DNA of 64,000 bases from SAR86 cluster bacterium (lineage in GTDB: Bacteria; Pseudomonadota; Gammaproteobacteria; Magnimaribacterales; D2472): assembly GCA_023703615.1 (NCBI GenBank), contig CP097971.1, positions 150,315-214,314 on the forward strand, read 5' to 3'. The notes under the pieces were generated by a model. The model worked only from the letters and a program-made list of their open reading frames with translations, was not told the origin of the DNA and did no database searches. Both the position numbers and the translations under genes were made by a program. Shown in pieces: positions 55,252 through 63,960 of the stretch (position 1 is its first letter; the number at the start of each line of letters is the position of its first letter).

Positions 55252-56456
55252 TATTTATTAAGTATTAAACTAGCGTTAGTTCCCCCAAATCCAAATGAAT
55301 TGCTCATAATTGAATTTAGTTTTTGATCAACCGCTTCAGTGATTACATTTATATCTTTTGCTTCATCACATAAATCATGAATATTTATTGATGGCGCTAT
55401 AAAACCCTCTCTTAACATCATTATCGAAAAAATAGTCTCATGCACGCCTGTAGCTCCAAGAGAATGCCCAGTCATAGACTTTGTTGAACTGATTGAAGGA
55501 ATTTTTTGTTTAAAAACATCCTTTATGGCATTTAGCTCAGCAATATCACCTACAGGAGTACTAGTGCCATGCGTATTTATATAATCAATATCTGAATCTA
55601 AATTTTTTAATGCGCCTTCCATACATCTTTTTGCGCCTTCGCCGGATGGAGCAACCATGTCATAACCATCAGAAGTAGCAAAATAACCTTCAAGTTTAGC
55701 AAGAATATTCGCACCTCTTTTTTTTGCAAATTCTTCACTCTCAAGCACAACTATCCCTGCACCACCAGATATTACAAAACCATCTCTTTTTTTATCATAC
55801 GGCCTAGATGCAGATGTTGGACTATTATTAAAGTTAGATGATAGAGCTCCCATCGCATCAAAGAGACTAGATGAACTCCAATGCTCGTCTTCACCTCCAC
55901 CAGCTAAAACGATGTCTTGTTGACCTGATTTTATTAATTCTGCTGCATGCCCAATACAATGAGCGCTTGTTGCACACGCAGATGAAATCGAATAATTTAT
56001 TCCCTTTAATTTCAATGCCGTTCCGAGAATTGCTGAAATAGAGCTCCCCATACTTTTTGTAACTGCATATGGACCAATTCTTTTTGGACCTTTTTCTCTT
56101 GCAATATCTGCAGTTTGAACCATTACTCGAGTTGAAGCACCTCCAGAACCCGCAACAATACCGACTTTAGGAGAACTTATATCCTCTTCATCCAAACCTG
56201 CCATTTCTAGCGCATCAAGTGCAGCCAAATATGAATAAGCTGAACCTTCACCCATAAATCTTAATAGTTTCCTATCTATAAAATCAGATAATTCAATACT
56301 TATTGATCCAGCAACTTGGCTTCTAAACCCCATTTTAGAATAAGTTTCATTTTTTGTAATACCAGATTTACCAGCTTGTAGATTTTTGAGAACTTCACTA
56401 TATGTATTACCTATACAAGATCTTATTCCCATTCCAGTTATTACAATATTTTTCAT
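55248..56456 (-). CDS. fabB: 3-oxoacyl-ACP synthase I
   Basis: 402 aa. Elongates acyl chains, including the unsaturated branch. The catalytic Cys161 is in [17 protein letters not shown], with His residues in [10 protein letters not shown] and [12 protein letters not shown]. The SAHCIG form and pairing with fabA favour FabB over FabF. It shares one base with fabA. Confidence 0.96.
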   Translation of the reverse strand: MKNIVITGMGIRSCIGNTYSEVLKNLQAGKSGITKNETYSKMGFRSQVAGSISIELSDFIDRKLLRFMGEGSAYSYLAALDALEMAGLDEEDISSPKVGIVAGSGGASTRVMVQTADIAREKGPKRIGPYAVTKSMGSSISAILGTALKLKGINYSISSACATSAHCIGHAAELIKSGQQDIVLAGGGEDEHWSSSSLFDAMGALSSNFNNSPTSASRPYDKKRDGFVISGGAGIVVLESEEFAKKRGANILAKLEGYFATSDGYDMVAPSGEGAKRCMEGALKNLDSDIDYINTHGTSTPVGDIAELNAIKDVFKQKIPSISSTKSMTGHSLGATGVHETIFSIMMLREGFIAPSINIHDLCDEAKDINVITEAVDQKLNSIMSNSFGFGGTNASLILNKY

Positions 56457-56980
56457 TAAAAATTACTAGGATCTTTAAAAAGCCCAACTTTTAAATTTTC
56501 AGCTGTATAAACTTCTTTTCCATCTACAAACATCTTACCATCAGCAAGTCCGACAATTGCACCTCTTGAAAATACTCTTTTTATATCGAGCTCATATTTT
56601 ACAAGTTTTGAGGTTGGAAGAACTTGACCAAAGAACTTTACTTTTTCAGCACCAAGGGCCCTGCCTATTCCAGGTAATCCAGACCATAACAAATAAAAAC
56701 CAAGTAATTGCCACATAGCATCTAAGCCAAGACAACCTGGCATAACAGGATCTTCTTTAAAGTGGCATTTAAAAAACCATAACTCAGGATCAATATTTAA
56801 AGATGCTATTATTTTTCCTTTTTCGTAATTTCCTGATGAAGAATTTATCTCAGATATTTCATCAAACATTAACATTTGATCAGAAGGCAATCTACCATCA
56901 CCATCTTTTGTGAATAATTTTCCATCCGAACAATTTATAAGTTCATCTTTTGTATATTTTTTTTGTGGAAGGAAATTCAT
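56456..56980 (-). CDS. fabA: 3-hydroxydecanoyl-ACP dehydratase/isomerase
   Basis: 174 aa. Dehydrates 3-hydroxydecanoyl-ACP and isomerises the product, opening unsaturated fatty acid synthesis. The catalytic His73 is in KCHFKEDPVMPGCLGLDAMW and Asp87 in the same motif. Pairing with FabB indicates the anaerobic unsaturated route. Overlaps ispB by four bases. Confidence 0.97.
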   Translation of the reverse strand: MNFLPQKKYTKDELINCSDGKLFTKDGDGRLPSDQMLMFDEISEINSSSGNYEKGKIIASLNIDPELWFFKCHFKEDPVMPGCLGLDAMWQLLGFYLLWSGLPGIGRALGAEKVKFFGQVLPTSKLVKYELDIKRVFSRGAIVGLADGKMFVDGKEVYTAENLKVGLFKDPSNF

Positions 56981-57936
56981 TTATCTCTTAATATAGCTAG
57001 CTCAAGCAATTCTAACATTTCTTTTCTTATTTTATTGTCTTCAAGTTTTTTGATGTAAAAATTTGCGTTTTTGTAATGTTCATTAAGTAGCTTTTTTGTT
57101 TCAACAATACCATTCAAGGAATCTATAAGTTTATAAGATTTAGATTTATTAATGCTTTTGTTGCCTAAAAAACTCCTTAAAGTTTTTTTTTGTTGAAAAT
57201 TTGCATTTTTATATGCAAAGTAAAATGGATAAGTAATTTTACTTTCTTTTATATCTTGAAATGATGGTTTGCCAAGTTTTTTTTCATTAATTTGATAATC
57301 AAGCAAGTCATCTTTAATTTGAAAAATTATACCTATGTACTTGGCAGACTTAGAGATTTGTTTTGTGTATTTTAAATTTGAATCAATTAAATATGCAGCA
57401 CTTTTTGCTGCTGCTTCAAATAATCTTCCGGTCTTGTAATAACTAATTTTTAATAAGTCATCTAGCTTAATTTTAATATTATTTATGGCATCTAACTGGA
57501 TTAACTCTCCTTTTGAAATATCATTAGTTGCAAAAGACAACTCTTCTAAAAGTTTTAAATTTTTAATTTTTACCATTAATATAAATGCTTTTGAATATAT
57601 AAAATCACCAATAAGCACCCCATGTGAATTAGACCATAAATTGTTTATAGATTTTTGACCTCTTCTGATACTGGACTCATCTATAACATCATCATGAACA
57701 AGAGTTGCAGAATGAAGAAGTTCAATAACTGCAGCTAGAGCGATTCTTTTTTTATAATTTTGTTTATTTGCTTTTAAAGAGGATGATATTAAAGATAGTT
57801 TTGATCTTATTTGCTTACCACTGGTTTTAAAAACATGACCATATAGTTTAGAAATAGATTTGTCTTTAATAACTTCATTTTTTATCAATAACTTGACTTC
57901 TTTAAGTTCATTTTTTAGATTATTTTTAATTCTCAT
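56977..57936 (-). CDS. ispB: Polyprenyl diphosphate synthase (ubiquinone side chain)
   Basis: 319 aa. Makes the long prenyl chain of quinones from isopentenyl diphosphate. The first Asp-rich motif is HDDVIDESSIRRG, the second is QIKDDLLDYQ. Chain length cannot be read from sequence. IspB lies back-to-back with rplU in many gammaproteobacteria, as here, which supports the octaprenyl-type call over farnesyl synthase. Confidence 0.92.
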   Translation of the reverse strand: MRIKNNLKNELKEVKLLIKNEVIKDKSISKLYGHVFKTSGKQIRSKLSLISSSLKANKQNYKKRIALAAVIELLHSATLVHDDVIDESSIRRGQKSINNLWSNSHGVLIGDFIYSKAFILMVKIKNLKLLEELSFATNDISKGELIQLDAINNIKIKLDDLLKISYYKTGRLFEAAAKSAAYLIDSNLKYTKQISKSAKYIGIIFQIKDDLLDYQINEKKLGKPSFQDIKESKITYPFYFAYKNANFQQKKTLRSFLGNKSINKSKSYKLIDSLNGIVETKKLLNEHYKNANFYIKKLEDNKIRKEMLELLELAILRDK

Positions 57937-57973
57937 AGATAATTATTTTTTAAAGCAAAATTATACATAACTA

Positions 57974-58010
57974 TTGATAAATTCTTCATTAAAGCGTATA
58001 TTTTGCCACC
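57974..58010 (+). promoter_or_regulatory. Promoter of rplU-rpmA-obgE
   Basis: TTGATA (57974-57979), a 17-nt spacer, TATATT (57997-58002), then TTGCCACC (58003-58010). Predicted start near 58009, 18 nt before rplU. The GCCACC discriminator matches those of tuf and rpsJ. Confidence 0.82.
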
Positions 58011-58026
58011 TTTAGGTAACTTTATT

Positions 58027-58341
58027 ATGTATGCAGTTATAGAATCAGGCGGAAAACAACACAAAGTCGAAAAAGGTATGAAATTATCCGTTGATCTTTT
58101 GCAGGATGAGCCTGGAAAAAAGATTATTTTTGATAATGTTCTTCTTTATGTAGATGGCGATAATGTTGAAATAGGGCAACCTTATTTGTCTAATGTAAAA
58201 GTCTCTGCAGAAATAATTGATAAGATTAAGGCAAAAAAAATATCTATATTACGTTTTAGAAGAAGAAAACATAGTATGAGAAAAATTGGCCATAGAGCTA
58301 AATATTCTCAAATTGAAATAAAAGATATCAAAGTGAGTTAA
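58027..58341 (+). CDS. rplU: 50S ribosomal protein L21
   Basis: 104 aa (E. coli 103). Starts [37 protein letters not shown] is diagnostic. I chose ATG 58027: a possible earlier start at 58003 lies upstream of the predicted transcription start. Confidence 0.97.
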   Translation: MYAVIESGGKQHKVEKGMKLSVDLLQDEPGKKIIFDNVLLYVDGDNVEIGQPYLSNVKVSAEIIDKIKAKKISILRFRRRKHSMRKIGHRAKYSQIEIKDIKVS

Positions 58342-58343
58342 TA

Positions 58344-58601
58344 ATGGCACATAAAAAAGCAGGTGGTTCCAGTAAAAATGGTAGAGATTCTAACTCTAAA
58401 AGGCTAGGCGTTAAAAGATTTGGTGGACAAGTAGTTAAGGCTGGAGAAATATTAATACGCCAAAGAGGAACTAACACTCATCCTGGCATTAATGTTGGCA
58501 TTGGCAAAGACGATACTCTTTTTGCAAAAGCAGCTGGTGTTGTAGAGTTTTCCTACAAAGGCCCTAAAAGCAGAAAAACCGCAAACGTAATTCCTCAATA
58601 A
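58344..58601 (+). CDS. rpmA: 50S ribosomal protein L27
   Basis: 85 aa. The N terminus [20 protein letters not shown] reaches the peptidyl-transferase centre, and the protein starts directly with it, without the cleaved extension of Firmicutes. [19 protein letters not shown] follows. Confidence 0.99.
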   Translation: MAHKKAGGSSKNGRDSNSKRLGVKRFGGQVVKAGEILIRQRGTNTHPGINVGIGKDDTLFAKAAGVVEFSYKGPKSRKTANVIPQ

Positions 58602-58611
58602 GTATTAGATC

Positions 58612-59610
58612 ATGAATTATATCGACGAGGCCTTTCTCGAAGTTAGGGCTGGTAGTGGTGGCTCTGGTGCATCCAGTTTTAGAAGAGAAAAATATATACC
58701 TTTTGGTGGTCCTGATGGTGGAGATGGTGGTAAAGGCGGAGATGTATTTTTTAAAGCAAATGAAAATAAAAATACACTTGTAGATTTTCAAAATAAGAAA
58801 TTATTTGAAGCTAAAAATGGAAAATCTGGGTCTGGAAAAAATAAATCTGGTTCCGCAGGCAGTGATTTAATTATCGAAGTTCCTCTTGGTACTGTTATTT
58901 ATGATGAGGAGTTACAAGAAGAGCTTTTAGATTGTTGTGATAAAGATAAGACCTACTTGATTGCCAAAGGAGGGGATGGAGGTCAGGGCAATGCAAGATT
59001 CAAGACAAGCACTAATCAAGCACCAAGAAAATTTATGAAAGGATTTGAAGGTGAAAAAAGAGTTTTAAGACTAGAATTAAGATCATTAGCTAATGTTGGC
59101 TTAGTTGGTTTTCCAAATGCAGGTAAATCAACTTTCTTGAGAAAAGTTTCTTCTGCAAAGCCTAAAATAGGTAATTATCCTTTTACAACACTAAGACCAA
59201 ATCTAGGTACTGTTAAAACAAGTTACTCAAGTTTTGTTATTGCTGATATTCCTGGATTAATTGAAGGAGCGTCAGAGGGAGCAGGTTTGGGTATAAAATT
59301 TCTTCAGCACATCTCGAGAACGGGATTATTATTAATATTTATTGATTTATCGCCAGATGTGGAAAATAATCCAATAAATCAAATAAAGCTTTTAAAGAAA
59401 GAATTGAGCCTGTATAAGAATGATCTTACTCAAAAAGAGATGTGGGTTGTACTAAATAAAGAAGATATTTCAGATAAAAAATCCATAGCAAAGTTCGAAG
59501 ATGAAATTAAAAATAAATTTAATTTTTCAAAAAAACAAATTTATTCAATTTCTTCCCTAACAGGCAATGGTGTTGATAAATTAATTTCTGCCCTTGCTAA
59601 GAAAGTATAG
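58612..59610 (+). CDS. obgE: GTPase Obg (ribosome assembly)
   Basis: 332 aa. The Gly-rich Obg fold (AFLEVRAGSGGSGASSFRRE, DGGDGGKGGDVFF) precedes a GTPase domain with FPNAGKST (G1) and ADIPGLIEGASEGAGLG (G3). The C-terminal extension of E. coli ObgE (390 aa) is lacking. Works in 50S assembly and the ppGpp response. Ends 6 nt from convergent rpsT. Confidence 0.97.
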   Translation: MNYIDEAFLEVRAGSGGSGASSFRREKYIPFGGPDGGDGGKGGDVFFKANENKNTLVDFQNKKLFEAKNGKSGSGKNKSGSAGSDLIIEVPLGTVIYDEELQEELLDCCDKDKTYLIAKGGDGGQGNARFKTSTNQAPRKFMKGFEGEKRVLRLELRSLANVGLVGFPNAGKSTFLRKVSSAKPKIGNYPFTTLRPNLGTVKTSYSSFVIADIPGLIEGASEGAGLGIKFLQHISRTGLLLIFIDLSPDVENNPINQIKLLKKELSLYKNDLTQKEMWVVLNKEDISDKKSIAKFEDEIKNKFNFSKKQIYSISSLTGNGVDKLISALAKKV

Positions 59611-59616
59611 AAAAAT

Positions 59617-59880
59617 TTAAGAAAAAGCTTTTAAGGCCTTTATTAGTTTGCTTTTTGTTCGTGCAGCAGCGTTTTTATGAATAACTTTTTTTGAAGCTGA
59701 AATATCTAGAATTTTTTCTGCTTTTTGTATTAATTCTTTTGCTTTCGAGGAATCTTTTGTTTCAATACTTGTTCTTGCAGCTTTTATTGCTGTTCTAACA
59801 ACAGATCTCTGAGCATGCCTTAATTTGTATTTTTGAGCATTTTGTTTAGCTCTTTTAATTGCTTGTTTTGAGTTTGCCAT
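59617..59880 (-). CDS. rpsT: 30S ribosomal protein S20
   Basis: 87 aa, the same as E. coli. Starts MANSKQAIKRAKQNAQKYKL; the C-terminal KVIHKNAAARTKSKLIKAL is diagnostic. I chose ATG 59880, with only an AAAG purine site; a longer in-frame reading to 59925 adds unconserved residues and starts upstream of the predicted transcript. Confidence 0.96.
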   Translation of the reverse strand: MANSKQAIKRAKQNAQKYKLRHAQRSVVRTAIKAARTSIETKDSSKAKELIQKAEKILDISASKKVIHKNAAARTKSKLIKALKAFS

Positions 59881-59898
59881 ATTATATATATTCTTTAA

Positions 59899-59935
59899 GA
59901 GTGCGTAGTTTAATAATGAAATCACGATATGTCCA
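59899..59935 (-). promoter_or_regulatory. Candidate promoter of rpsT
   Basis: On the minus strand TGGACA (59930-59935), a 17-nt spacer and TAAACT (59907-59912) are followed by ACGCACTC. The ACGC discriminator matches other ribosomal promoters here. Predicted start near 59900, about 20 nt before rpsT. Confidence 0.6.
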
Positions 59936-59947
59936 TTATTATTTATA

Positions 59948-60296
59948 TGGTGGAGGCGGCGGGAATTGAACCCGCGTCCATTAATCCTTCAGCCTAACTT
60001 CTACATGCATAGCTCACTCAATTGGCTTTTTAACGTTTTCGACCCGAGGAGCAGGGTGAAAAAGCGAGCTTGATTTAGTTTAACCAAACTGTGTCCAAGC
60101 AACACAGCTTGGCTAGACTATGTGTTTTGCCGATGCTTCGAACCATAGTCAAATCTGGCATCGGTTAGCATTAAGCTGCTAAAGCGTAGTTGTCGTTATT
60201 TGCAACTAAATTTTTTGTAGTATGTTTTACAAGAATTACCACAATCTTGGCATGCGTTTCGGAGTCCAGTAGAAATGTCGAACCCTATTCGCCCCC
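59948..60296 (-). ncRNA. ssrA: Transfer-messenger RNA (tmRNA)
   Basis: The minus strand starts GGGGGCGAATAGGGTTCGAC and ends with GGTTCAATTCCCGCC then GCCTCCACCA. The first seven bases pair with CGCCTCC to form the alanine-type acceptor stem. About 349 nt. The tag frame (60171-60203) encodes A-NNDNYALAA followed by TAA, close to the E. coli tag ANDENYALAA. It rescues stalled ribosomes with SmpB, whose gene is just upstream on the same strand. Confidence 0.97.
60171..60203 (-). other. tmRNA tag-peptide reading frame
   Basis: Read on the minus strand: GCA AAT AAC GAC AAC TAC, then GCT TTA GCA GCT TAA, encoding ANNDNYALAA. The resume codon GCA and the protease-recognition end ALAA are conserved. 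It differs from the E. coli tag at positions 3-4 (ND for DE). Confidence 0.9.
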
Positions 60297-60308
60297 ATTG
60301 GGGCATGA

Positions 60309-60314
60309 ATTATA
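60309..60314 (-). promoter_or_regulatory. -10 element of ssrA
   Basis: A perfect TATAAT on the minus strand, preceded by TTG, sits 12 bases before the mature tmRNA 5' end, so transcription would begin near 60302. It lies in the 23-nt gap after smpB. The -35 region, inside smpB, is not recognisable. Confidence 0.6.
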
Positions 60315-60319
60315 CAATA

Positions 60320-60811
60320 TTACTTGAAATTTTTAGAAGAATAACTATTGTTTCTTGAATTTTTTAAAATTCTTCCCTGATCTCTCTCCCAGTCTCTTTT
60401 TTTAATATCTTGCCTTTGATCACGAATTTTCTTTCCTTTTCCTGAAGCAATATCACACTTTATAAGATTATCTTTCCAGTAAATTGAGGTCATAATAACT
60501 GTTAAACCTTTTTCATTCTTTTGTTTTTGTAATTGAGCAATTTCTCTTTTTTTTAGAAGAAGCTTTCTGGTTCTTAGTGGATCTATATTTGCCTCTATTA
60601 ACGAAGCTGGGGGATCAATTTTTATACCAAATAACCATGCTTCATTATTTTTGAAGTTTACATAACTATTTTTAACATCAATTTTTCCATTTCTTAGAGA
60701 TTTTACTTCCCAACCCTCCAAAACTATGCCTGCTTGAAAGAATTCACCTAGAATATAGTTTCTAGATGCTGTTTTATTCTTTACAATTAATTCAGATTTT
60801 TCATTTGTCAT
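60320..60811 (-). CDS. smpB: SsrA-binding protein SmpB
   Basis: 163 aa (E. coli 160). OB-fold tmRNA partner: NKTASRNYILGEFFQAGIVL, EGWEVKSLRNGKIDVKNSYV, and KLLLKKREIAQLQ; the C-terminal basic tail contains DIKKRDWERDQGRIL. It lies directly upstream of ssrA on the same strand, a pairing also seen in E. coli. Confidence 0.98.
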   Translation of the reverse strand: MTNEKSELIVKNKTASRNYILGEFFQAGIVLEGWEVKSLRNGKIDVKNSYVNFKNNEAWLFGIKIDPPASLIEANIDPLRTRKLLLKKREIAQLQKQKNEKGLTVIMTSIYWKDNLIKCDIASGKGKKIRDQRQDIKKRDWERDQGRILKNSRNNSYSSKNFK

Positions 60812-60863
60812 ACTTTATTATGTATTTTGATAAATTAAGTGCAATGATTTTTTTTATAATAAA

Positions 60864-61325
60864 TTGAATATAACTAATATAAAATCGACATATGGTTACA
60901 TAGGTTTTATTCCGTTTGCTTTTTTTTCTGTAATGCCTTGGATTGTTGGAGGAGAAATAAGTAAAACCTTTATAATCATTCAGCTGAGCTATGGAGCAAT
61001 AATAATCTCTTTCCTAGGTGGATTCGCATGGGGCTGGAGAGATAATCAAAAAAATCAAAAAATTAACTTATCTCTTGGAATCGGATTTAGCCTAGCAGGC
61101 TGCTTAATTCTATTATTAATTTTTTTAAAAATGATACTAATCTCATTAATCATCTCAATAATAGCTTTTTATAGTTTTTATATTTTTGAAAAGTCTACTG
61201 AAGATTTTAAAAAAAAAGATATTGATTATCAGAAATTTAGAAAAATTTTAACTTTACTTGTATGCATATCTTTTCTAATATCTTCATGGTATTGGATCAA
61301 CCCATATAGCTACCCTTACTTATAA
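60864..61325 (+). CDS. DUF3429-like membrane protein
   Basis: A 153-aa membrane protein with about four to five hydrophobic segments (10-30, 35-55, 68-105, 130-146). The pattern YGAIIISFLGGFAWGW in the second segment resembles the DUF3429 family, to my recollection; function is unknown. There is no ATG in frame near the start; TTG 60864 gives the longest product. It is divergent from smpB and ends 4 nt before the symporter gene, so the two may share a transcript. Confidence 0.7.
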   Translation: MNITNIKSTYGYIGFIPFAFFSVMPWIVGGEISKTFIIIQLSYGAIIISFLGGFAWGWRDNQKNQKINLSLGIGFSLAGCLILLLIFLKMILISLIISIIAFYSFYIFEKSTEDFKKKDIDYQKFRKILTLLVCISFLISSWYWINPYSYPYL

Positions 61326-61329
61326 AATA

Positions 61330-62673
61330 ATGGAAAAAAAACTCAAATCTCACGGTGCATGGATTGGAAAATGGACTTTTATTCTTGCTGCTACCGGTTC
61401 TGCGGTTGGATTAGGTAATATTTGGGGATTTCCATATAAAGCTGGTACTAATGGGGGAGGCGCTTTTGTCCTAATTTATCTATTATGTATTGTCATTATC
61501 GGTATCCCAATTATGATAAGTGAGATTATTATTGGAAGAAGGGCAGGAAATAGTCCAATAAATGCAATGAAAAAAACTGCGTTAGATTCCAATACTAGTT
61601 CCTTATGGAGATTTGTTGGTTGGAGTGGGATAACTGCTGGAATTCTAATTCTATCTTTTTATAGTGTAATCGCAGGAATATGCCTTAACTATATTTTTAT
61701 TTCAGCATTACCATCACAAATTTTAAGTTCTTCAGATCAGTTTGGTGAAGTGATAGCATCACCTATTAACCTTTTATTTTGGCATACAATTTTTATATTC
61801 CTAACTTTTCTTATAGTCTCAGCAGGTGTAAAGAATGGTATTGGCAGAATGGTTAAAATTTTAATGCCAATGCTTGGATTCCTTTTAATTTTTATGGTGA
61901 TTTATTCAATGATTAATGGCGCGTTTATAAAAACTTTAGATTTTTTATTCGCTCCAGATTTTTCAAATGTAACTTCTGAAACTTTTCTAAGTGCCATGGG
62001 CCAGGCTTTTTTTAGTTTAAGTCTTGGAATGGGCTCCATAATGGCATACGGGGCTTATATGCCAAAAGATCAAAAGGTAGTAGAAACCTCATTTACGGTA
62101 GCCTCATTAGATACTTTAGTTGCAATGTTGGCAGGTCTAGCAATATTTCCAATTATCTTTGCTTTCAATCTTGAACCCAACAGCGGGCCTGGTCTTGTTT
62201 TCGTATCAATGCTTTCTGCTTTTCAGCAAATGCAATTCGGTCAAATTATTGGACCTTTCTTTTTTATATTATTATCAATTGCTGCCTTGAGTTCTTCAAT
62301 TTCTTTACTGGAGCCAGGTGTTGCATATTTGTCTGAAGAAGGTTTTTTATCAAGAAAACGTTCAGCGCTTGGTATTTCTTTCTTTGCATGGACCTTAGGA
62401 ATAGGGACAGTGCTCAGTTTTAATTTACTTTCTGATTTTAATTTAACACCTGGTAGAAATTTTCTTGATTCTATGGATTTTATTTCGAATCAAATTTTAC
62501 TTCCTCTTGGAGGAATGTTAATTGCAATTTTTGTTGGCTGGTTCATGAATCACAATTTAATTTCAAATGAGATAGGGCATATAAATTTTTATATTTACAG
62601 ACTTTGGAAATTTTTCATAAAATTTATTGCTCCAATTAGTGTAGCGTCAATATTTATTTCTCAAATTCTATAA
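61330..62673 (+). CDS. Sodium-dependent neurotransmitter-symporter (NSS) family transporter
   Basis: 447 aa with about 11-12 membrane segments. Segment 1 is LAATGSAVGLGNIWGFPYKA, the unwound substrate and Na+ site of the family, then NGGGAFVLIYLLC. Bacterial members import amino acids with Na+, which suits a marine cell; substrate is unknown. The usual Arg/Lys of GNIWRFP is Gly here. Flanked by the DUF3429-like gene and ratA. Confidence 0.93.
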   Translation: MEKKLKSHGAWIGKWTFILAATGSAVGLGNIWGFPYKAGTNGGGAFVLIYLLCIVIIGIPIMISEIIIGRRAGNSPINAMKKTALDSNTSSLWRFVGWSGITAGILILSFYSVIAGICLNYIFISALPSQILSSSDQFGEVIASPINLLFWHTIFIFLTFLIVSAGVKNGIGRMVKILMPMLGFLLIFMVIYSMINGAFIKTLDFLFAPDFSNVTSETFLSAMGQAFFSLSLGMGSIMAYGAYMPKDQKVVETSFTVASLDTLVAMLAGLAIFPIIFAFNLEPNSGPGLVFVSMLSAFQQMQFGQIIGPFFFILLSIAALSSSISLLEPGVAYLSEEGFLSRKRSALGISFFAWTLGIGTVLSFNLLSDFNLTPGRNFLDSMDFISNQILLPLGGMLIAIFVGWFMNHNLISNEIGHINFYIYRLWKFFIKFIAPISVASIFISQIL

Positions 62674-62674
62674 A

Positions 62675-63103
62675 GTGTTAAGAAAAATTAGTTTTTCAAA
62701 AACAATAAATGAAAACTTTTCAAAAGTTTACGAACAAGTAGCAAATTTTGAAAATTATTATTTGTATATTCCTGGATGCTCAAGCTCTCGATTAATTGAA
62801 AAGAATGATGATTTTGAAATTGGGGAGCTAGAATTCAGTTTTATGTTAAAAAGTTACTCAATTAAATCTAAAAACATTTTACTTGATAGAGTTATTAATA
62901 TCGAACAGATCGAAGGCCCCTTTGATTTATTTAATTGTAAATGGATCCTTTATCAAGTTGATGATGATTTAACGGAAATAACTTTTGAATCAGACTTTAA
63001 GCTTCCTTTCCTTTTAAATAAGCTAGTATCGGACGAATTATTAAATATTTTTCTTGAAAAAGCTTTAGAAGCATTCATAAAAAGGCTATCTAATGATAAA
63101 TAA
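62675..63103 (+). CDS. ratA: RatA-type START-domain protein (ubiquinone-binding/ribosome-association toxin family)
   Basis: 142 aa. A SRPBCC (START-like) fold with the RatA/Coq10 pattern: VYEQVANFENYYLYIPGCSS near residue 17 and a late FESDFKLPFLLNKLVSD. E. coli RatA has been reported to block 70S formation; relatives act as Coq10 ubiquinone chaperones, and both roles remain possible. Start GTG 62675, one base after the symporter stop. The smpB-ratA-bamE-fur neighbourhood supports the name; ratB is absent. Confidence 0.82.
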   Translation: MLRKISFSKTINENFSKVYEQVANFENYYLYIPGCSSSRLIEKNDDFEIGELEFSFMLKSYSIKSKNILLDRVINIEQIEGPFDLFNCKWILYQVDDDLTEITFESDFKLPFLLNKLVSDELLNIFLEKALEAFIKRLSNDK

Positions 63104-63105
63104 AG

Positions 63106-63447
63106 CTAGTCCTCTTTAGAAGAGTTAGTATCTTCAACAATCCAATTATTCAGCAGATCATCAGAATCAAAAAATAACGTGAGTTTTTTTTGACCTAATA
63201 ATTTTTCACCAATTTGGATTGAGTTATAGTAATTCCACTGTGATTTATGAAACGGATCTTTTATTACAGGAGTACCCAATATAAATTGAACTTGATCTTT
63301 AGTTAAACCTTGTTGTAATTGATTAAGATCTTCTTCTTCATATATGTTACCTTGGATTATCGGAACTTTGTATGGGGCAAAATATGAACAAGAGCTCAAT
63401 AATACTATAAAAGTAGCAATAAATATTTTCTTTGAATATTGTTTCAT
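63106..63447 (-). CDS. bamE: Outer-membrane assembly lipoprotein BamE
   Basis: 113 aa. Signal peptide with lipobox LLSSC (Cys20 acylated), then the BamE fold: YKVPIIQGNIYEEEDLNQLQ, GLTKDQVQFILGTPVIKDPF and WNYYNS. Part of the BAM complex that inserts outer-membrane proteins such as the TonB receptors here. Divergent from fur, the usual gammaproteobacterial arrangement. Ends 2 nt from ratA. Confidence 0.95.
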   Translation of the reverse strand: MKQYSKKIFIATFIVLLSSCSYFAPYKVPIIQGNIYEEEDLNQLQQGLTKDQVQFILGTPVIKDPFHKSQWNYYNSIQIGEKLLGQKKLTLFFDSDDLLNNWIVEDTNSSKED

Positions 63448-63520
63448 AATTTAGATCAATTATACTTTGTCATGAGTATTTTATCCTATAAAGATATATG
63501 CTTGTGTTTAAAATAGGTTT

Positions 63521-63526
63521 TATAAT
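63521..63526 (+). promoter_or_regulatory. Candidate -10 of fur
   Basis: TATAAT lies 17 nt before the fur ATG (63544), with a poor -35 (ATGCTT) 17 nt further upstream. It is the only good -10 in the bamE-fur gap. No clear Fur box is visible. Confidence 0.4.
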
Positions 63527-63543
63527 TTTTATTATTAAGAAAA

Positions 63544-63960
63544 ATGTTGAATCAAAACGACGAACTTAAAAAAGCAGGGCTTAAAGCTACTCTTCCTAGA
63601 ATAAAAATTATGCAAGTTTTAGCTTCAACTTCATATCAAGATGTTCATTTTAGTGCTGAAGATATCTATAAAGAGCTTCTAAAAATGGAGGAGGATATTG
63701 GCCTTGCAACTGTATATAGGGTCCTTACACAGTTCGAGTCGGCTGGTATAGTTAAAAAGCATCATTTTGAAGATAGTAGAGCAGTATATGAAATTATTTC
63801 TGATGAGCATCATGATCATATGGTCTGTGTTGATACTGGTGATGTTCTTGAATTTAATGATGAAATTATAGAAAACCAGCAAAAAGAAATAGCAAGAAAA
63901 GCTGGATACGAGATTGTTGACCATAGCATGATACTTTATGTAAAAAAAATTAATACGTAA
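63544..63960 (+). CDS. fur: Ferric uptake regulator Fur
   Basis: 138 aa. Winged-helix DNA-binding domain (LKKAGLKATLPRIKIMQVL, then EDIGLATVYRVLTQFESAGI) followed by the metal-binding dimer domain with HHDHMVCVDTGDVLEFNDEI. Only one Cys is seen at the position of the E. coli CxxC, as in Pseudomonas-type Fur. Iron-loaded Fur represses iron uptake, possibly including TonB receptors in the window; no box was found. Zur or other Fur-family members are less likely given the bamE neighbour. Confidence 0.94.
   Translation: MLNQNDELKKAGLKATLPRIKIMQVLASTSYQDVHFSAEDIYKELLKMEEDIGLATVYRVLTQFESAGIVKKHHFEDSRAVYEIISDEHHDHMVCVDTGDVLEFNDEIIENQQKEIARKAGYEIVDHSMILYVKKINT

Noticed and set aside
60855-60860. TATAAT just before the DUF3429-like gene as its promoter
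   Set aside because: Transcription would begin at or after the TTG start codon, so it could only serve with a later start; no good alternative start is present. Left unassigned.
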